Below are positions 27,881-37,193 of a stretch of 64,000 nt of DNA, piece by piece. The first letter of the stretch is position 1; the number at the start of each line of letters is the position of its first letter. Below the pieces are notes generated by a model. It had not been told where the DNA came from, made no database searches, and worked only from the letters and a program-made list of their open reading frames with translations. This DNA comes from Rhizobium sp. RU20A (GTDB lineage: Bacteria > Pseudomonadota > Alphaproteobacteria > Rhizobiales > Rhizobiaceae). Location of the stretch: contig NZ_FTMB01000002.1 in NCBI RefSeq assembly GCF_900155885.1, forward strand, positions 124,001 to 188,000. The letters are read 5' to 3'. The position numbers were made by a program, and so were the translations under genes.

Positions 27881-29274
27881 GTCCTCGGTCTGTTCATGCC
27901 CGGCTGACCGCCATTGGCGGCGGCCTTCAGCGCTGTGGCAAGATCGGTAAATGCGTCGAAGGCCGGCCGGTCGCCGGGCGTCTGTTTCAGGACCTCGTAC
28001 ATGACGGGCACCTGCTTGATCGCCATGTCGAGATCCGGATCGGCGCCGGGGCGGTAACCGCCGATCAGGCGCAGGTCACGGGTTTCCTCAAAGCGGTGAA
28101 TGAGCGCCTTGAGGCGCGCCACCAGCTTTTCCTGATCCGGTGTCCAGGCCTTGCGGGCCAGACGCGAGATCGAGGCGAGCGGGTTGATGGGCGGATAGCG
28201 CCCCTCTTCCGCAAGGCTGCGCTCGAGCACGATATGGCCGTCGAGAATGCCGCGCGTGCTATCGGCGATCGGATCATTGTGGTTGTCGCCATCGACGAGG
28301 ATGGAGATGATCGCGGTGATCGTCCCCGCCCCTTCGGCGCCCGGCCCGGCGCGCTCCAGAAGGCGCGGCAGCTCGGTGAAGACGGAGGCCGGATAACCGC
28401 GCGCGATCGGCGGCTCGCCAGAGGCGGTCGCGACCTCGCGGATGGCATGGGCAAAGCGTGTGACGCTGTCGACGATCAGGAGCACGTTGTCGCCCTGGTC
28501 CCGGTAGTGCTCGGCGATGGTGACGGCGGTCAGGGGCGCCATCTTGCGCACCATCGGGCTCTCATCGCTTGTCGCGACGACGGCAACGGCCTTCTTGAGG
28601 TTCTCCCCGAGCGTATCCTCGATGAACTCGCGCACTTCACGGCCACGTTCGCCGACCAGCGCGATGACGACCTTGTCGAAGGCATCGGCGCGGGCGAGCA
28701 TGGAGAGCAGCGTCGATTTACCGACGCCCGAGCCGGCGAAGATGCCGAGACGCTGGCCGAGGCAGAGGGGGGAAAAGATGTCGATGGCGCGCACCCCGGT
28801 GCGAAAGCCGGTATCGACACGCCGGCGCGTCATGGAGGGCGGCGCGGAATTGTTGATGGGGCGGGCGATGGCGCCCTTGATCAGCGGGCCACCGCCATCG
28901 ATGGGATCTCCGAGCGCATTGATGGCCCGGCCGCACCAGCTGTCATCGGGTGCGACGCGAAAGGCGCCGACGCGGATGACGGTGTCGTGGATGCCGATGG
29001 GATCGCCCGGCTCGATGGGGCAGACGAAGACCGTTTCCGGCTCGACACGCACGACTTCGCCGAGATGCGTACCGGACGCCGAGCGATGGGCAACGAAATC
29101 GCCAAGGCGCACATGGCGCGACAGGCCCGTCACCGTGTAATGACCGGGCGAGATCGTCTTCACATGACCGCCGGCGGCAATCGACAGGTCGGGGCGCGCG
29201 AAACGTTCGACGAGGTCGCCGAACTGGCGAAGGGCCGTGCTGCGCGGGCGAATTTCAAGCTTTTCAGGCATCAT
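27877..29274 (-). CDS. fliI: Flagellar export ATPase FliI
   Basis: A 465-residue F1-beta-like ATPase. Walker A (GSGVGKST) is at about residues 181-188, Walker B (NVLLIVDSVTRFAHA) near residue 260, and the export-ATPase signature (RGYPASVFTELPRLLERAG) near 305. It energises substrate unfolding at the export gate, regulated by FliH; the FliH-like gene is 11 kb away beside motB. Tandem ATGs leave the start uncertain by one codon. Its stop overlaps the next gene by four bases. Confidence 0.96.
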   Translation of the reverse strand: MMPEKLEIRPRSTALRQFGDLVERFARPDLSIAAGGHVKTISPGHYTVTGLSRHVRLGDFVAHRSASGTHLGEVVRVEPETVFVCPIEPGDPIGIHDTVIRVGAFRVAPDDSWCGRAINALGDPIDGGGPLIKGAIARPINNSAPPSMTRRRVDTGFRTGVRAIDIFSPLCLGQRLGIFAGSGVGKSTLLSMLARADAFDKVVIALVGERGREVREFIEDTLGENLKKAVAVVATSDESPMVRKMAPLTAVTIAEHYRDQGDNVLLIVDSVTRFAHAIREVATASGEPPIARGYPASVFTELPRLLERAGPGAEGAGTITAIISILVDGDNHNDPIADSTRGILDGHIVLERSLAEEGRYPPINPLASISRLARKAWTPDQEKLVARLKALIHRFEETRDLRLIGGYRPGADPDLDMAIKQVPVMYEVLKQTPGDRPAFDAFTDLATALKAAANGGQPGMNRPRT

Positions 29275-29384
29275 GCCTCGTCACCTTCCGAACAGGGAGG
29301 GATGTACCGGGCACATCCCGAGGATGGCCCGCAAAAGGGTCGCACAGCGGGCCGTCATTGCCCCATCAAGCGCCCGAGCGATCA

Positions 29385-30113
29385 TCAGCCGCGAGAGCCT
29401 CCGAGCGTTTCGATGGCCTTGCCGAAGGTCTGCTCGGTGTCGCGCATCAGGCTGGAAATGCTGTCGAAGGCGCGCTGGATGTTGATGAGCTGCGACATTT
29501 CCTGGATCGGATTGACGTTCGACTCTTCGATGTAGCCCTGCGCCACGCCCACCGCCATGTTGTCGACGACGGCCTGGGGCTCGGCGACCGGAATGATGCC
29601 GCTGTTTTGCACGCGGGTGAAACCGCGCGAGAAATCCGCCTCGAAGAGACCGATCTGCGCCACCTGCTGCTCGCCCTGGCGGATCACGCCATCGGCACCG
29701 ATACGGATCTCGCCGCCATTGGCATTGAGCTGGATCGGGCCGCCACCGATATCGAGAACGGGAAAGCCCATGGTCGAGATCAGGCTGCCATCGGGCGCCA
29801 TGCTGAAACGCCCGTCGCGGGTCAGCGCCGCGCCGGACGGCGTCTGGATCTGGAAGTAGGCGTCACCCTTGATGGCGACGTCCAGCGAATTGCCGGTCTG
29901 CTTGAAGCCGCCGGTATTGGTGTCAAGATATTCCTCGCCGGGCGAGACGAAGGCTGTCCTGCTGGCACCGGTGCTGGCGAGGACCTCGTCGAACTTTACC
30001 TGAGTGCCGCGAAAGCCGGCTGTCGAGGCGTTGGCGACGTTGTCAGCCAGCGTGTTGATGCGCCGTTCGAGTGCGACCTGGGACGAAAGGGCAACATAGA
30101 GGCCGGTTTGCAT
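29385..30113 (-). CDS. flgF: Proximal rod protein FlgF
   Basis: A 242-residue rod protein: start MQTGLYVALSSQVALERRIN, axial motif NTLADNVANASTAGFRGTQV and C-terminal INIQRAFDSISSLMRDTEQT. FlgF and FlgG are paralogues; the shorter length and the MQTGLYVA start identify FlgF. The ATG at 30111-30113 is used; the open frame upstream belongs to the overlapping out-of-frame region of the next gene. The 110-base gap to fliI contains a small inverted repeat at 29299-29319. Confidence 0.94.
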   Translation of the reverse strand: MQTGLYVALSSQVALERRINTLADNVANASTAGFRGTQVKFDEVLASTGASRTAFVSPGEEYLDTNTGGFKQTGNSLDVAIKGDAYFQIQTPSGAALTRDGRFSMAPDGSLISTMGFPVLDIGGGPIQLNANGGEIRIGADGVIRQGEQQVAQIGLFEADFSRGFTRVQNSGIIPVAEPQAVVDNMAVGVAQGYIEESNVNPIQEMSQLINIQRAFDSISSLMRDTEQTFGKAIETLGGSRG

Positions 30114-30114
30114 G

Positions 30115-30618
30115 TCAGCGTCCTCCGAGACGAATGCGGTGATGGGGGCGGATCGCGCGCAGGGCAGACGGCGGCACCAGACGGGCGCGGCTTGCCTTTT
30201 CCTCTGCACGACGAAGGTAACGGGTGACGACGCCTTCCAGCGCGGCGCGGCGGCTGGTGGTCGACGTGCCGTGAAGGGCGAAGTTGAAGGCGGCGAGGAG
30301 CGCGCTGTAACGGCTGTCGGAAAAGCGGATCGCCAGGGCGCCTGGACCGTCAAGCCCGCCGACAAGCAAACGGCGAATGAAGCTGCGGGCATAGGCCATG
30401 TCTTCCAGCCCGTGGGCCGTCATCACAAAATCATAGAGCCGCGCGTCGCCCATCAGGGCCTCGACCGTCTCGACCTGACGGATATGCGAGAGGTAGTAGT
30501 CACACTCGCGCACGGCGGCAGGCAAGGCGCCGGCCGTGCCGCTGCTCTCGTTTCCAACTGTATGGCCGTTTGCCCGGACCACGGTGCATTCCCCGCTTGA
30601 CTGACGAAGGCGCGTCAT
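30115..30618 (-). CDS. DUF1217-like protein upstream of flgF
   Basis: A 167-residue soluble protein with no signal or membrane segment. The segment YYLSHIRQVETVEALMGDAR followed by LYDFVMTAHGLEDMAYARSF is typical of the DUF1217 family found in rhizobial flagellar loci (orf38 position in S. meliloti). It ends one base before the flgF start, and faces motA across a 189-base divergent promoter region. Function is unknown; the conserved placement suggests a motility role. Confidence 0.75.
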   Translation of the reverse strand: MTRLRQSSGECTVVRANGHTVGNESSGTAGALPAAVRECDYYLSHIRQVETVEALMGDARLYDFVMTAHGLEDMAYARSFIRRLLVGGLDGPGALAIRFSDSRYSALLAAFNFALHGTSTTSRRAALEGVVTRYLRRAEEKASRARLVPPSALRAIRPHHRIRLGGR

Positions 30619-30807
30619 GCGCTGCCCCAGTCAGCACCATTGCAAAGCATGCTTGCGCGAACCTGTTTGGCGGCACGGCCAAAGACGCCCCTGAAAATGA
30701 ACGGGATCGTGAAGGCTTTCTGCGCTTAAGGAAGGTTTCATTAAGCCTCACGCAAGGCTTTCGGCGTATCTCTTGTCCCCAAACACGATCGTGGCAGGTG
30801 CCGGCAC
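30619..30807. promoter_or_regulatory. Divergent promoter region between the DUF1217 gene and motA
   Basis: A 189-base region from which the motA-fliM-fliN-fliG block (plus) and the flgF-fliI block (minus) must both start. I see no clear sigma-54 box; in rhizobia these are Rem-dependent sigma-70-type promoters. Confidence 0.5.
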
Positions 30808-31686
30808 ATGAACATCATCATCGGATTCGTCCTTACCATCGGCTGCGTGATCGGCGGCTACATCGCCATGGGCGGTCACCTCGAGGTGCTCATGCAGCCC
30901 TTCGAGCTCGTCATCATCGGGGGCGCCGGTCTCGGCGGCTTTGTGATGGCAAACACGATGAAGACGGTGAAGGATGCCGGCAAGGCGCTGGGCGAGGCGT
31001 TCTCCCACAAGGTGCCGAAGGAACGCCACTATCTCGATACGCTCGGCGTGCTTTACTGCCTGATGCGCGATCTTCGCACCAAGTCGCGCAACGAGATCGA
31101 AAGCCACATCGACAATCCCGCGGAATCACCGATCTTCCAGCAGGCCCCGACCGTTCTCAAGAATGCGGACCTGACGGCCTTCATCTGCGACTATGTGCGC
31201 CTCATCATCATCGGCAATGCCCGCAGCCATGAGATCGAGGCGCTGATGGACGAGGAAATCAACACGATCGAGCATGACAAGATGAAGAGCTACGAAGCGC
31301 TCGTCACGATGGGCGACGCCTTCCCCGCCATCGGCATCGTTGCGGCCGTTCTCGGCGTTATCAAGGCCATGGGCGCCATCACCGAATCCCCGGAAGTCCT
31401 CGGCGGCAAGATCGCAGCCGCCCTCGTTGGCACGATGCTCGGGATTTTTCTTTCCTATTGCGTGGTTTCTCCGCTTGTCGCCAACGTCAAGGCTGTCCGT
31501 TCCAAACAGAATCGGCTTTATATTATCGTGAAGCAGACTTTGTTGGCGTACATGAACGGCTCGGTTCCGCAGGTTGCTCTGGAATACGGCCGCAAGACGA
31601 TTTCCTCCTACGAGCGTCCGTCGATCGACGCCGTCGAGCAGGAAATGATGAACCCCGGTGGCGGCGGCGACAGCAAGGCGGCATAA
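30808..31686 (+). CDS. motA: Flagellar stator protein MotA
   Basis: A 292-residue stator subunit with four membrane helices: two at residues 1-50 ([20 protein letters not shown] and the following GGAGLGGF segment) and two around 170-225 ([18 protein letters not shown] and the helix ending in SPLVANV). The large cytoplasmic loop between them contacts FliG. It partners MotB for proton-driven rotation. AGGTG precedes the start. fliM begins three bases after its stop. Confidence 0.97.
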   Translation: MNIIIGFVLTIGCVIGGYIAMGGHLEVLMQPFELVIIGGAGLGGFVMANTMKTVKDAGKALGEAFSHKVPKERHYLDTLGVLYCLMRDLRTKSRNEIESHIDNPAESPIFQQAPTVLKNADLTAFICDYVRLIIIGNARSHEIEALMDEEINTIEHDKMKSYEALVTMGDAFPAIGIVAAVLGVIKAMGAITESPEVLGGKIAAALVGTMLGIFLSYCVVSPLVANVKAVRSKQNRLYIIVKQTLLAYMNGSVPQVALEYGRKTISSYERPSIDAVEQEMMNPGGGGDSKAA

Positions 31687-31689
31687 GAG

Positions 31690-32634
31690 ATGAGCAAGCA
31701 GGCAGCGGAATCCGCTCTCCCCTTCGACAAGACGCTTCTGGCCCGCATGATCGGCGCGCTCGGCGACGACGACGTCATCGAGAAGATCGCCGCCGACTTC
31801 GGCACGGCCTTTTGCGAATTCCTGCCGGATATGCTGGAGAGCGAGACGGGCCTCGACCTCAAGATCGCCTATGCCGGCTGCGCGACGGGCCTGCGCGACA
31901 CGCTGATTGCGGAGCTTGGCGGCGCCGTTGCCATTTCCGATGCATCCTTGCGCAACTGGAACAATGATTTCCAGATCGCCTGCGAAAGCCCGATCATCAT
32001 CGCCATGATGGAATCGCTGCTGGGCGCCGATCCCAAGCGCATTCCGCAGCCGCGTCCGCGCCGGCTCTCCACCATCGAGCTCGATATCGCGACCATGGTG
32101 TTCGACAAGATCGGCGCGGTGCTGCGCACGGCGGCCAATGCCCAGGGCGGCTTCGAGACCATGGTCGGCCGGCCCTACAACACCGATGATCGCAAAAGCC
32201 CGGAAGAAGGTTCCCCCGATCCCTTCGCAGCCGTCATTCGCATGACGATCGGCATCGGCACGACGCTCTCGGTCTTCTCGATCATCGTGTCCCAGCAGAC
32301 CCTTTTGAAGACGCAGGTCGTGGTGCCCAAGAGCGTGCAGGCCCGCAAGGGGCGCAATGTCTGGACCGAGAAGCTGGAGGAGCAGGTGCGCCGCTCCAGC
32401 GTGACGCTCGAGGCCCGCATCTCTCTTGAAAGCCTGTCGCTGGATACGATCAGCCGCCTGCAGCCGGGCGACATCATTCCCTTCCGCGATGCGCAGGACG
32501 TGCGCGTCGATGTCAACGCCAATGGCCGCGATCTCTATGTCTGCGAATTCGGGCGCGCCGGGGTGCGCTACACGGTGCGGGTGAAGGACACCCACGGCTC
32601 GGATGAAGACATTTTCAACCATATCATGAGTTAG
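31690..32634 (+). CDS. fliM: Flagellar motor switch protein FliM
   Basis: A 314-residue C-ring protein with the middle FliM domain and a C-terminal SpoA domain (LQPGDIIPFRDAQDVRVDVN near residues 256-275). The N-terminal CheY-binding peptide of enteric FliM is not obvious in its usual form, as in other rhizobia. It forms the switch with FliN and FliG, encoded just downstream in the same direction. Confidence 0.93.
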   Translation: MSKQAAESALPFDKTLLARMIGALGDDDVIEKIAADFGTAFCEFLPDMLESETGLDLKIAYAGCATGLRDTLIAELGGAVAISDASLRNWNNDFQIACESPIIIAMMESLLGADPKRIPQPRPRRLSTIELDIATMVFDKIGAVLRTAANAQGGFETMVGRPYNTDDRKSPEEGSPDPFAAVIRMTIGIGTTLSVFSIIVSQQTLLKTQVVVPKSVQARKGRNVWTEKLEEQVRRSSVTLEARISLESLSLDTISRLQPGDIIPFRDAQDVRVDVNANGRDLYVCEFGRAGVRYTVRVKDTHGSDEDIFNHIMS

Positions 32635-32691
32635 TGTCAGGCAAGGTCCGGGCGCACGCCTGGGGCAAGCTTCAACTGGAATAAGTCGGTC

Positions 32692-33336
32692 ATGGCACCC
32701 AAGAAAGCATCACCTCTGGACGACACCGATTTCGGTGCAGGCGACGCGGAACTCGATCAGGCGATCGACGATCTGCGCGGCGTGCTGAAGAAGGACTCCT
32801 CCAGTGATTTCGGTGCGGAGTTCGGTGGCGACATCGGCGGCGGCGAGACGGATCTTTCGGCCTTCGGCGGTGACGCTGCGGACAGCTTCGGTGGCGATTT
32901 CGGCGGCAGCAGCGACTTCGGTGGCGGTAGCGATTTTGGCGGCGGCGATTTCGGCGGATCGGATTTCCCGGTTGCCGGCGGTCTCGACGACGCAGGCTCC
33001 TTCGGGGGCGACGATTTCGGCGGCAATCATGCCATGCCGTCCGGTTCCGCAGGCATGACGCCTGCCCCGGGCAGTGGGATGACGTCGAACCTCGATCTCA
33101 TCAAGGACATCCCGATCGACGTGCAGATCGTGCTCGGCACGAGCCGCATGCAGGTTTCGGGACTGATGGGACTGCAGGAAGGGGCAACGATCGGACTGGA
33201 TCGCAAGATTGGCGAGCCGGTCGAGGTGATGGTCAACGGCCGTGTCATCGGTCGTGGAGAAATCACCGTGCTCGAGGAAGACAATTCGCGCTTCGGCGTC
33301 AAGCTCATCGAGATCAAGGGTACCGGCCGCGGCTGA
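32692..33336 (+). CDS. fliN: Flagellar motor switch protein FliN with a Phe-Gly-Gly-rich insert
   Basis: A 214-residue FliN. The C-terminal 80 residues are the SpoA domain ([20 protein letters not shown], ending with [14 protein letters not shown]). The N-terminal 130 residues include an unusual low-complexity tract (about residues 55-112) of repeated Asp-Phe-Gly-Gly and Ser-Asp-Phe units. E. coli FliN has 137 residues, so the extra N-terminus is long; rhizobial FliN proteins are generally extended. It is part of the C ring with FliM and FliG. Confidence 0.93.
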   Translation: MAPKKASPLDDTDFGAGDAELDQAIDDLRGVLKKDSSSDFGAEFGGDIGGGETDLSAFGGDAADSFGGDFGGSSDFGGGSDFGGGDFGGSDFPVAGGLDDAGSFGGDDFGGNHAMPSGSAGMTPAPGSGMTSNLDLIKDIPIDVQIVLGTSRMQVSGLMGLQEGATIGLDRKIGEPVEVMVNGRVIGRGEITVLEEDNSRFGVKLIEIKGTGRG

Positions 33337-33362
33337 TGCCCTGATCGCACTCAGGGAGATCC

Positions 33363-34400
33363 ATGATGGATTTCGACAGTTTCGATACCGGTCTTGCAAC
33401 CCGTCCCCTGTCGCAGACCGACAAGGCGGCCGCCGTTCTTCTCGCCATGGGCAAGGGCGTTGCCGGGAAACTCCTGAAGTTTTTTACCCAGAGCGAGCTG
33501 CAGCAGATCATCGCCTCGGCCCAGTCGCTGCGCTCCATTCCCCCGCACGAGCTTGAGATCATCGTCAACGAGTTCGAGGACCTCTTCACCGAGGGCGCCG
33601 GCCTCATGGACAATGCCAAGGCCATCGAAAGCATTCTTGAGGAAGGCCTGACGCCCGACGAGGTGGACGGGCTGCTTGGACGTCGAACCAGCTTCCAGAG
33701 CTACGACGAAAACATCTGGGACCGGCTGCAGGAAACCGACCCGACGGCGCTTTCGGAGTATCTGTCCAAGGAACATCCCCAGACGATCGCCTACGTGTTG
33801 TCGCAGATGCCGTCGAGCGTCGGCGCGAAGGTTCTGCTGGGCCTGCCGGACGAGATGCGTCCCGACATCATCAACCGTACCGTCAACATCAAGGATGTCA
33901 GCCCGAAGGCGGCGCAGATCATCGAGACGCGCGTTTTCGAACTGGCGTCGCAGCTCGAAGCCGAGCGCAATGCCGTCGGCCCGACCAAGGTCGCCGATGT
34001 CATGAACGAACTCGACAAGAGCCAGGTGGACAGCCTGCTCGCTTCGCTCGAAGCGCTCAGCCAGGACTCGGTCAAGAAGGTCCGTCCGAAGATCTTCCTC
34101 TTCGACGACGTGCTCTACATGCCGCAGCGCAGCCGCGTTCAGCTGTTCAACGACATTTCCAGCGACATCATCACCATGGCGCTGCGCGGCACGCCGAACG
34201 AGCTGCGCGAATGCGTGCTCGCCGCGCTCGGCGCACGCCAGCGCCGGATGATCGAGCAGGATCTGCAGGGCGGCGACGCCGGCGTGAACCCGCGCGACAT
34301 TGCCGTTGCCCGCCGCAACATCACCCAGGAAGCCATCCGCCTTGCCGCCAGCGGCCAGCTGGAACTGAAGGACAAGGATGCACCGGCGCAGGCCGCCTGA
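33363..34400 (+). CDS. fliG: Flagellar motor switch protein FliG
   Basis: A 345-residue C-ring protein with the FliG N domain (KAAAVLLAMGKGVAGKLLKF), the middle EHPQ motif (LSKEHPQTIAYVLSQM) and the charged torque helix near the C-terminus (DDVLYMPQRSRVQLFNDISS). It transmits stator torque. AGGGAG lies just upstream of tandem ATGs. A strong terminator follows, closing the motA-fliM-fliN-fliG block. Confidence 0.96.
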   Translation: MMDFDSFDTGLATRPLSQTDKAAAVLLAMGKGVAGKLLKFFTQSELQQIIASAQSLRSIPPHELEIIVNEFEDLFTEGAGLMDNAKAIESILEEGLTPDEVDGLLGRRTSFQSYDENIWDRLQETDPTALSEYLSKEHPQTIAYVLSQMPSSVGAKVLLGLPDEMRPDIINRTVNIKDVSPKAAQIIETRVFELASQLEAERNAVGPTKVADVMNELDKSQVDSLLASLEALSQDSVKKVRPKIFLFDDVLYMPQRSRVQLFNDISSDIITMALRGTPNELRECVLAALGARQRRMIEQDLQGGDAGVNPRDIAVARRNITQEAIRLAASGQLELKDKDAPAQAA

Positions 34401-34424
34401 CGCATCCGAATCACCGACACTGGC

Positions 34425-34459
34425 AAGGCTCCGCGCTCCTTCGACCGCGGAGCCTTTTT
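34425..34459 (+). terminator. Rho-independent terminator of the motA-fliM-fliN-fliG block
   Basis: AAGGCTCCGCG pairs with CGCGGAGCCTT across a ten-base loop and is followed by a run of five T. It lies 25 bases after the fliG stop. Confidence 0.88.
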
Positions 34460-34780
34460 GTATTTGCCGGCGTTCAGCCTTGCCGTCGCAGCCTCGGCCG
34501 GCAATGGGCCGTCGCTTCCGGCCGGCAAATATGGATTGGGCCGCCAAGTTTCTTTGGATTGACCGTGCTTCCGCCGCTTTCGGCTTGTAGTGCCGGAGCG
34601 GCAGGACCAACAGTGTCCCCGTGTCCGCTTGGCTCTGCGCGTTTCCGAGAAAACAGCCGGCCTGTTGCCTGATCGATTTCGCCGGCCGCCGATCGACATG
34701 CGTACGTCAATGGATGGATGCTCCCGGGCCGCCCTTCAGGCTGGCGAGACCCGCGATGACGCAGGAAAGCGGGGTCGCCG
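34460..34780 (+). promoter_or_regulatory. 321-base gene-free region before flhB
   Basis: Between the fliG terminator and flhB; it should hold the flhB promoter. No credible coding frame and no strong dyad apart from a GCCGGC-containing imperfect repeat near 34496-34526. Confidence 0.4.
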
Positions 34781-35860
34781 ATGGCGGACGACGACAAGGA
34801 CAGTAAAACAGAAGCCCCGTCCGAGAAGCGCATTTCCGATGCGATCGAGGAAGGCAACATACCCTTCTCACGCGAGGTGACGGTCTTTGCCACGACCGTT
34901 GCCGTCTACATCTTCTTCGTGTTCTTCCTTCCGTCCGGTTTCACCTCGCTCGCCGAGGGGCTGAAGGACATTTTCGAGCAGCCGGAGGCCTGGCGGCTTG
35001 AAAATGCCAATGACGTGGTGGGTCTGATCGGCCACGTCTTCCGGCAGGCTGCGCCACTCATCGTCCCCATCTTCATCCTGCTGATCGTGTTCGGTATCGG
35101 CTCATCCGTCGCACAGAACATGCCGGCGCTTGTGCTGAACCGCATCGCGCCGAAGATGGAGCGCATTTCGCCCATGTCAGGCCTGAAGCGCATCTACGGC
35201 CTGCCGGGTCTCGTCGAGTTCGGGAAATCGCTGTTCAAGATCGTCATCGTCTCGATGATCGTGGTGCTCGTGCTTCAGAACGACTTCTACGAATCCATCG
35301 ATGCCATGTTCGCCGATCCGATGACGCTGTTTGCGCGCATCACCAAGGATCTGAACCAGATCATCATGGTCATCCTGTTTTCGACCGGCATCATCGCCGT
35401 GGTCGATTTTTTCTGGACGCGCTACCACTGGTACGAACAGCTGCGCATGACCAAGCAGGACATCAAGGAGGAAATGAAGCAGTCCCAGGGTGACCCGATC
35501 GTCAAGGGCCGGCTTCGCTCGCTGCAGCGCGACCGCGCCCGCCGGCGAATGATGAACGACGTGCCGCGGGCGACGCTCGTTATCGCCAACCCGACCCACT
35601 ATGCCGTTGCGCTGCGCTATGTGCGGGAGGAAAGCGATGCGCCGATGGTGGTTGCCAAGGGGACGGACCTTGTGGCGCTGAAGATCCGCGAGATCGCCGA
35701 GCAGAACGGCATTCCGGTTTTCGAGGATCCGCCGCTCGCGCGCTCCATGTTTGCACAAGTCTCGGTGGATAGTGTCATTCCACCGGTGTTCTACAAGGCC
35801 GTGGCCGAACTCATTCACCGGGTCTACGCATCGCAGGCGCCTCAAAAACGGGTGAATTGA
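34781..35860 (+). CDS. flhB: Flagellar export specificity switch protein FlhB
   Basis: A 359-residue protein with four membrane helices (residues 30-215) and a cytoplasmic C-terminal domain that carries the autocleavage motif NPTH ([14 protein letters not shown], near residues 265-280). Cleavage between Asn and Pro, triggered by FliK, switches export from rod/hook to filament substrates. Its extended N-terminus ([16 protein letters not shown]) is typical. Followed within six bases by a small unknown gene. Confidence 0.96.
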   Translation: MADDDKDSKTEAPSEKRISDAIEEGNIPFSREVTVFATTVAVYIFFVFFLPSGFTSLAEGLKDIFEQPEAWRLENANDVVGLIGHVFRQAAPLIVPIFILLIVFGIGSSVAQNMPALVLNRIAPKMERISPMSGLKRIYGLPGLVEFGKSLFKIVIVSMIVVLVLQNDFYESIDAMFADPMTLFARITKDLNQIIMVILFSTGIIAVVDFFWTRYHWYEQLRMTKQDIKEEMKQSQGDPIVKGRLRSLQRDRARRRMMNDVPRATLVIANPTHYAVALRYVREESDAPMVVAKGTDLVALKIREIAEQNGIPVFEDPPLARSMFAQVSVDSVIPPVFYKAVAELIHRVYASQAPQKRVN

Positions 35861-35865
35861 TCCTC

Positions 35866-36297
35866 ATGAAAAAATGCCAATATTCCGAAGAGCGCGAAAA
35901 GATCATTGCCGATGCGATCCGTCCGGTCGCCACGGAATTGCGGTTGATCGACGCGGCGGACTTTATTGCGCTGCTTCGTTTTGAGTCCTACGGCAGCCTT
36001 GCGGATCTCGTCTCGTCGGCAGCGGAGTTGTATTTCCAGCCCGGCACCGTCAACTTCGGCATTGGCGGCAACTACACCGTCGACTGGGGCGTGGAGCCGG
36101 AAATCGTGCTCGATCTCGAGCTGAAGCCGCGCGGGGTGACGGCCTATGTGCAACTGATGCTCGGCAAGGACCGCGCCGGCCTGGAAATTACTCACATCGC
36201 CTTCCAGAAGCCATCCTGCGATCCGGACGAAAACACCGCGTTTCTGGCCCAGAGCCTTGCCGAAGCGCAGTTCCTGCAAACGCGCGCTGCCGCCTGA
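35866..36297 (+). CDS. Conserved hypothetical protein downstream of flhB
   Basis: A 143-residue soluble protein. The first part is helical (EREKIIADAIRPVATELRLI), the second beta-rich with alternating hydrophobic strands; two Cys near the start and one near residue 117. I used the ATG at 35866 rather than the TTG overlapping the flhB stop. It is translated right after flhB and ends before a hairpin facing visR. I do not recognise a domain. Confidence 0.7.
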   Translation: MKKCQYSEEREKIIADAIRPVATELRLIDAADFIALLRFESYGSLADLVSSAAELYFQPGTVNFGIGGNYTVDWGVEPEIVLDLELKPRGVTAYVQLMLGKDRAGLEITHIAFQKPSCDPDENTAFLAQSLAEAQFLQTRAAA

Positions 36298-36321
36298 TCT
36301 TCCCTCGGGTACCTCTGTCAG

Positions 36322-36340
36322 CCCGGTCCGAGCGACCGGG
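36322..36340. terminator. Hairpin between convergent transcripts (flhB block and visR)
   Basis: CCCGGTC pairs with GACCGGG across CGAGC. It sits in the 141-base gap between two convergent genes and could act in both directions; there is no U-run. Confidence 0.4.
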
Positions 36341-36438
36341 TGGCAGGGCTTTACGCAACCATGACTGCAAACGGAATCACGCCGGCGCACCAGGCCAGCG
36401 TAATGTCGAAGCTTGTTGTTTTGGTAGGCGCCGTCTGC

Positions 36439-37182
36439 TCAATCGATGAAGCCGAGGCGGATGGCCTTGGCGATCGCCTGGATGCGGTTCACCGAATTCA
36501 GCTTGGTGGTTGCCGTGCCGAGATAGGCGTTCACCGTGTGCACGGACAGGCCCATCTTTTCGGCGATGACTTCGCTGGTATGGCCGTCGCCAGCCATTTG
36601 CAGGCAGGCGATTTCACGCTCGTTGAGGGCAGCGGAGGGCTGCACCTTGCGCTCCTCCATTGCCAGCATGTCGGTCATGATCTGGCAGGCACGGGCATGA
36701 AGGCTGAGGATCGTCTCGCTCTTGAGGTCAAGGCTGTCGGCCGTGAAGACGACATAGCCATTGCCCTGCGTGCCGAGGCGGACGGGAAAGGCAAGACCGG
36801 CACTCGGCAGGGCGCGGTTGCCCAGCCGGCGGAAGAAGCGGCTGAGGCCATCGACGTCGCAGATCTGATGCTCCTCCGTGCCATTCCAGACAACCGGCAG
36901 CAGGGAGGCCTCGATATGGGCCACGAGATCTTCGCCGAAGAGAGCGGTGAAGGCCGAAGCCTCGCGCTCTGCTTCGTCACCCCAACTGTTGAGTTCGAGG
37001 CTCAAGGTGCGCACTGGCGGCGCACCGACAGCGGCGATGCGGAACACAGCGTAGTGCCGTGCAGCGAGCGCCTTGCGCATGGCCTGCAGGCGGGTTTGGA
37101 AGAGTTCGATGCGGCCGATGCGACCGCTCGCCCGTCCGCCGAGACGCATGTCGTCGCTGCCTTTGCCGGAAGATTGCCCCAT
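36439..37182 (-). CDS. visR: LuxR-type motility master regulator VisR
   Basis: A 247-residue regulator with an N-terminal ligand-binding-like domain and a C-terminal LuxR helix-turn-helix (LNEREIACLQMAGDGHTSEV, then MGLSVHTVNAYLGTATTKLN). VisN and VisR act together at the top of the flagellar hierarchy in rhizobia, activating rem. The start at 37180-37182 has a GAGGGAGG ribosome site and lies 11 bases after visN, so the two are co-transcribed. Confidence 0.92.
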   Translation of the reverse strand: MGQSSGKGSDDMRLGGRASGRIGRIELFQTRLQAMRKALAARHYAVFRIAAVGAPPVRTLSLELNSWGDEAEREASAFTALFGEDLVAHIEASLLPVVWNGTEEHQICDVDGLSRFFRRLGNRALPSAGLAFPVRLGTQGNGYVVFTADSLDLKSETILSLHARACQIMTDMLAMEERKVQPSAALNEREIACLQMAGDGHTSEVIAEKMGLSVHTVNAYLGTATTKLNSVNRIQAIAKAIRLGFID

Positions 37183-37193
37183 CGCCCCCTCCC

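Noticed and set aside
29299-29319. GGGATGT/ACATCCC inverted repeat between fliI and flgF
   Set aside because: Only seven pairs with a seven-base loop and no U-run; too weak to call a terminator inside an operon.
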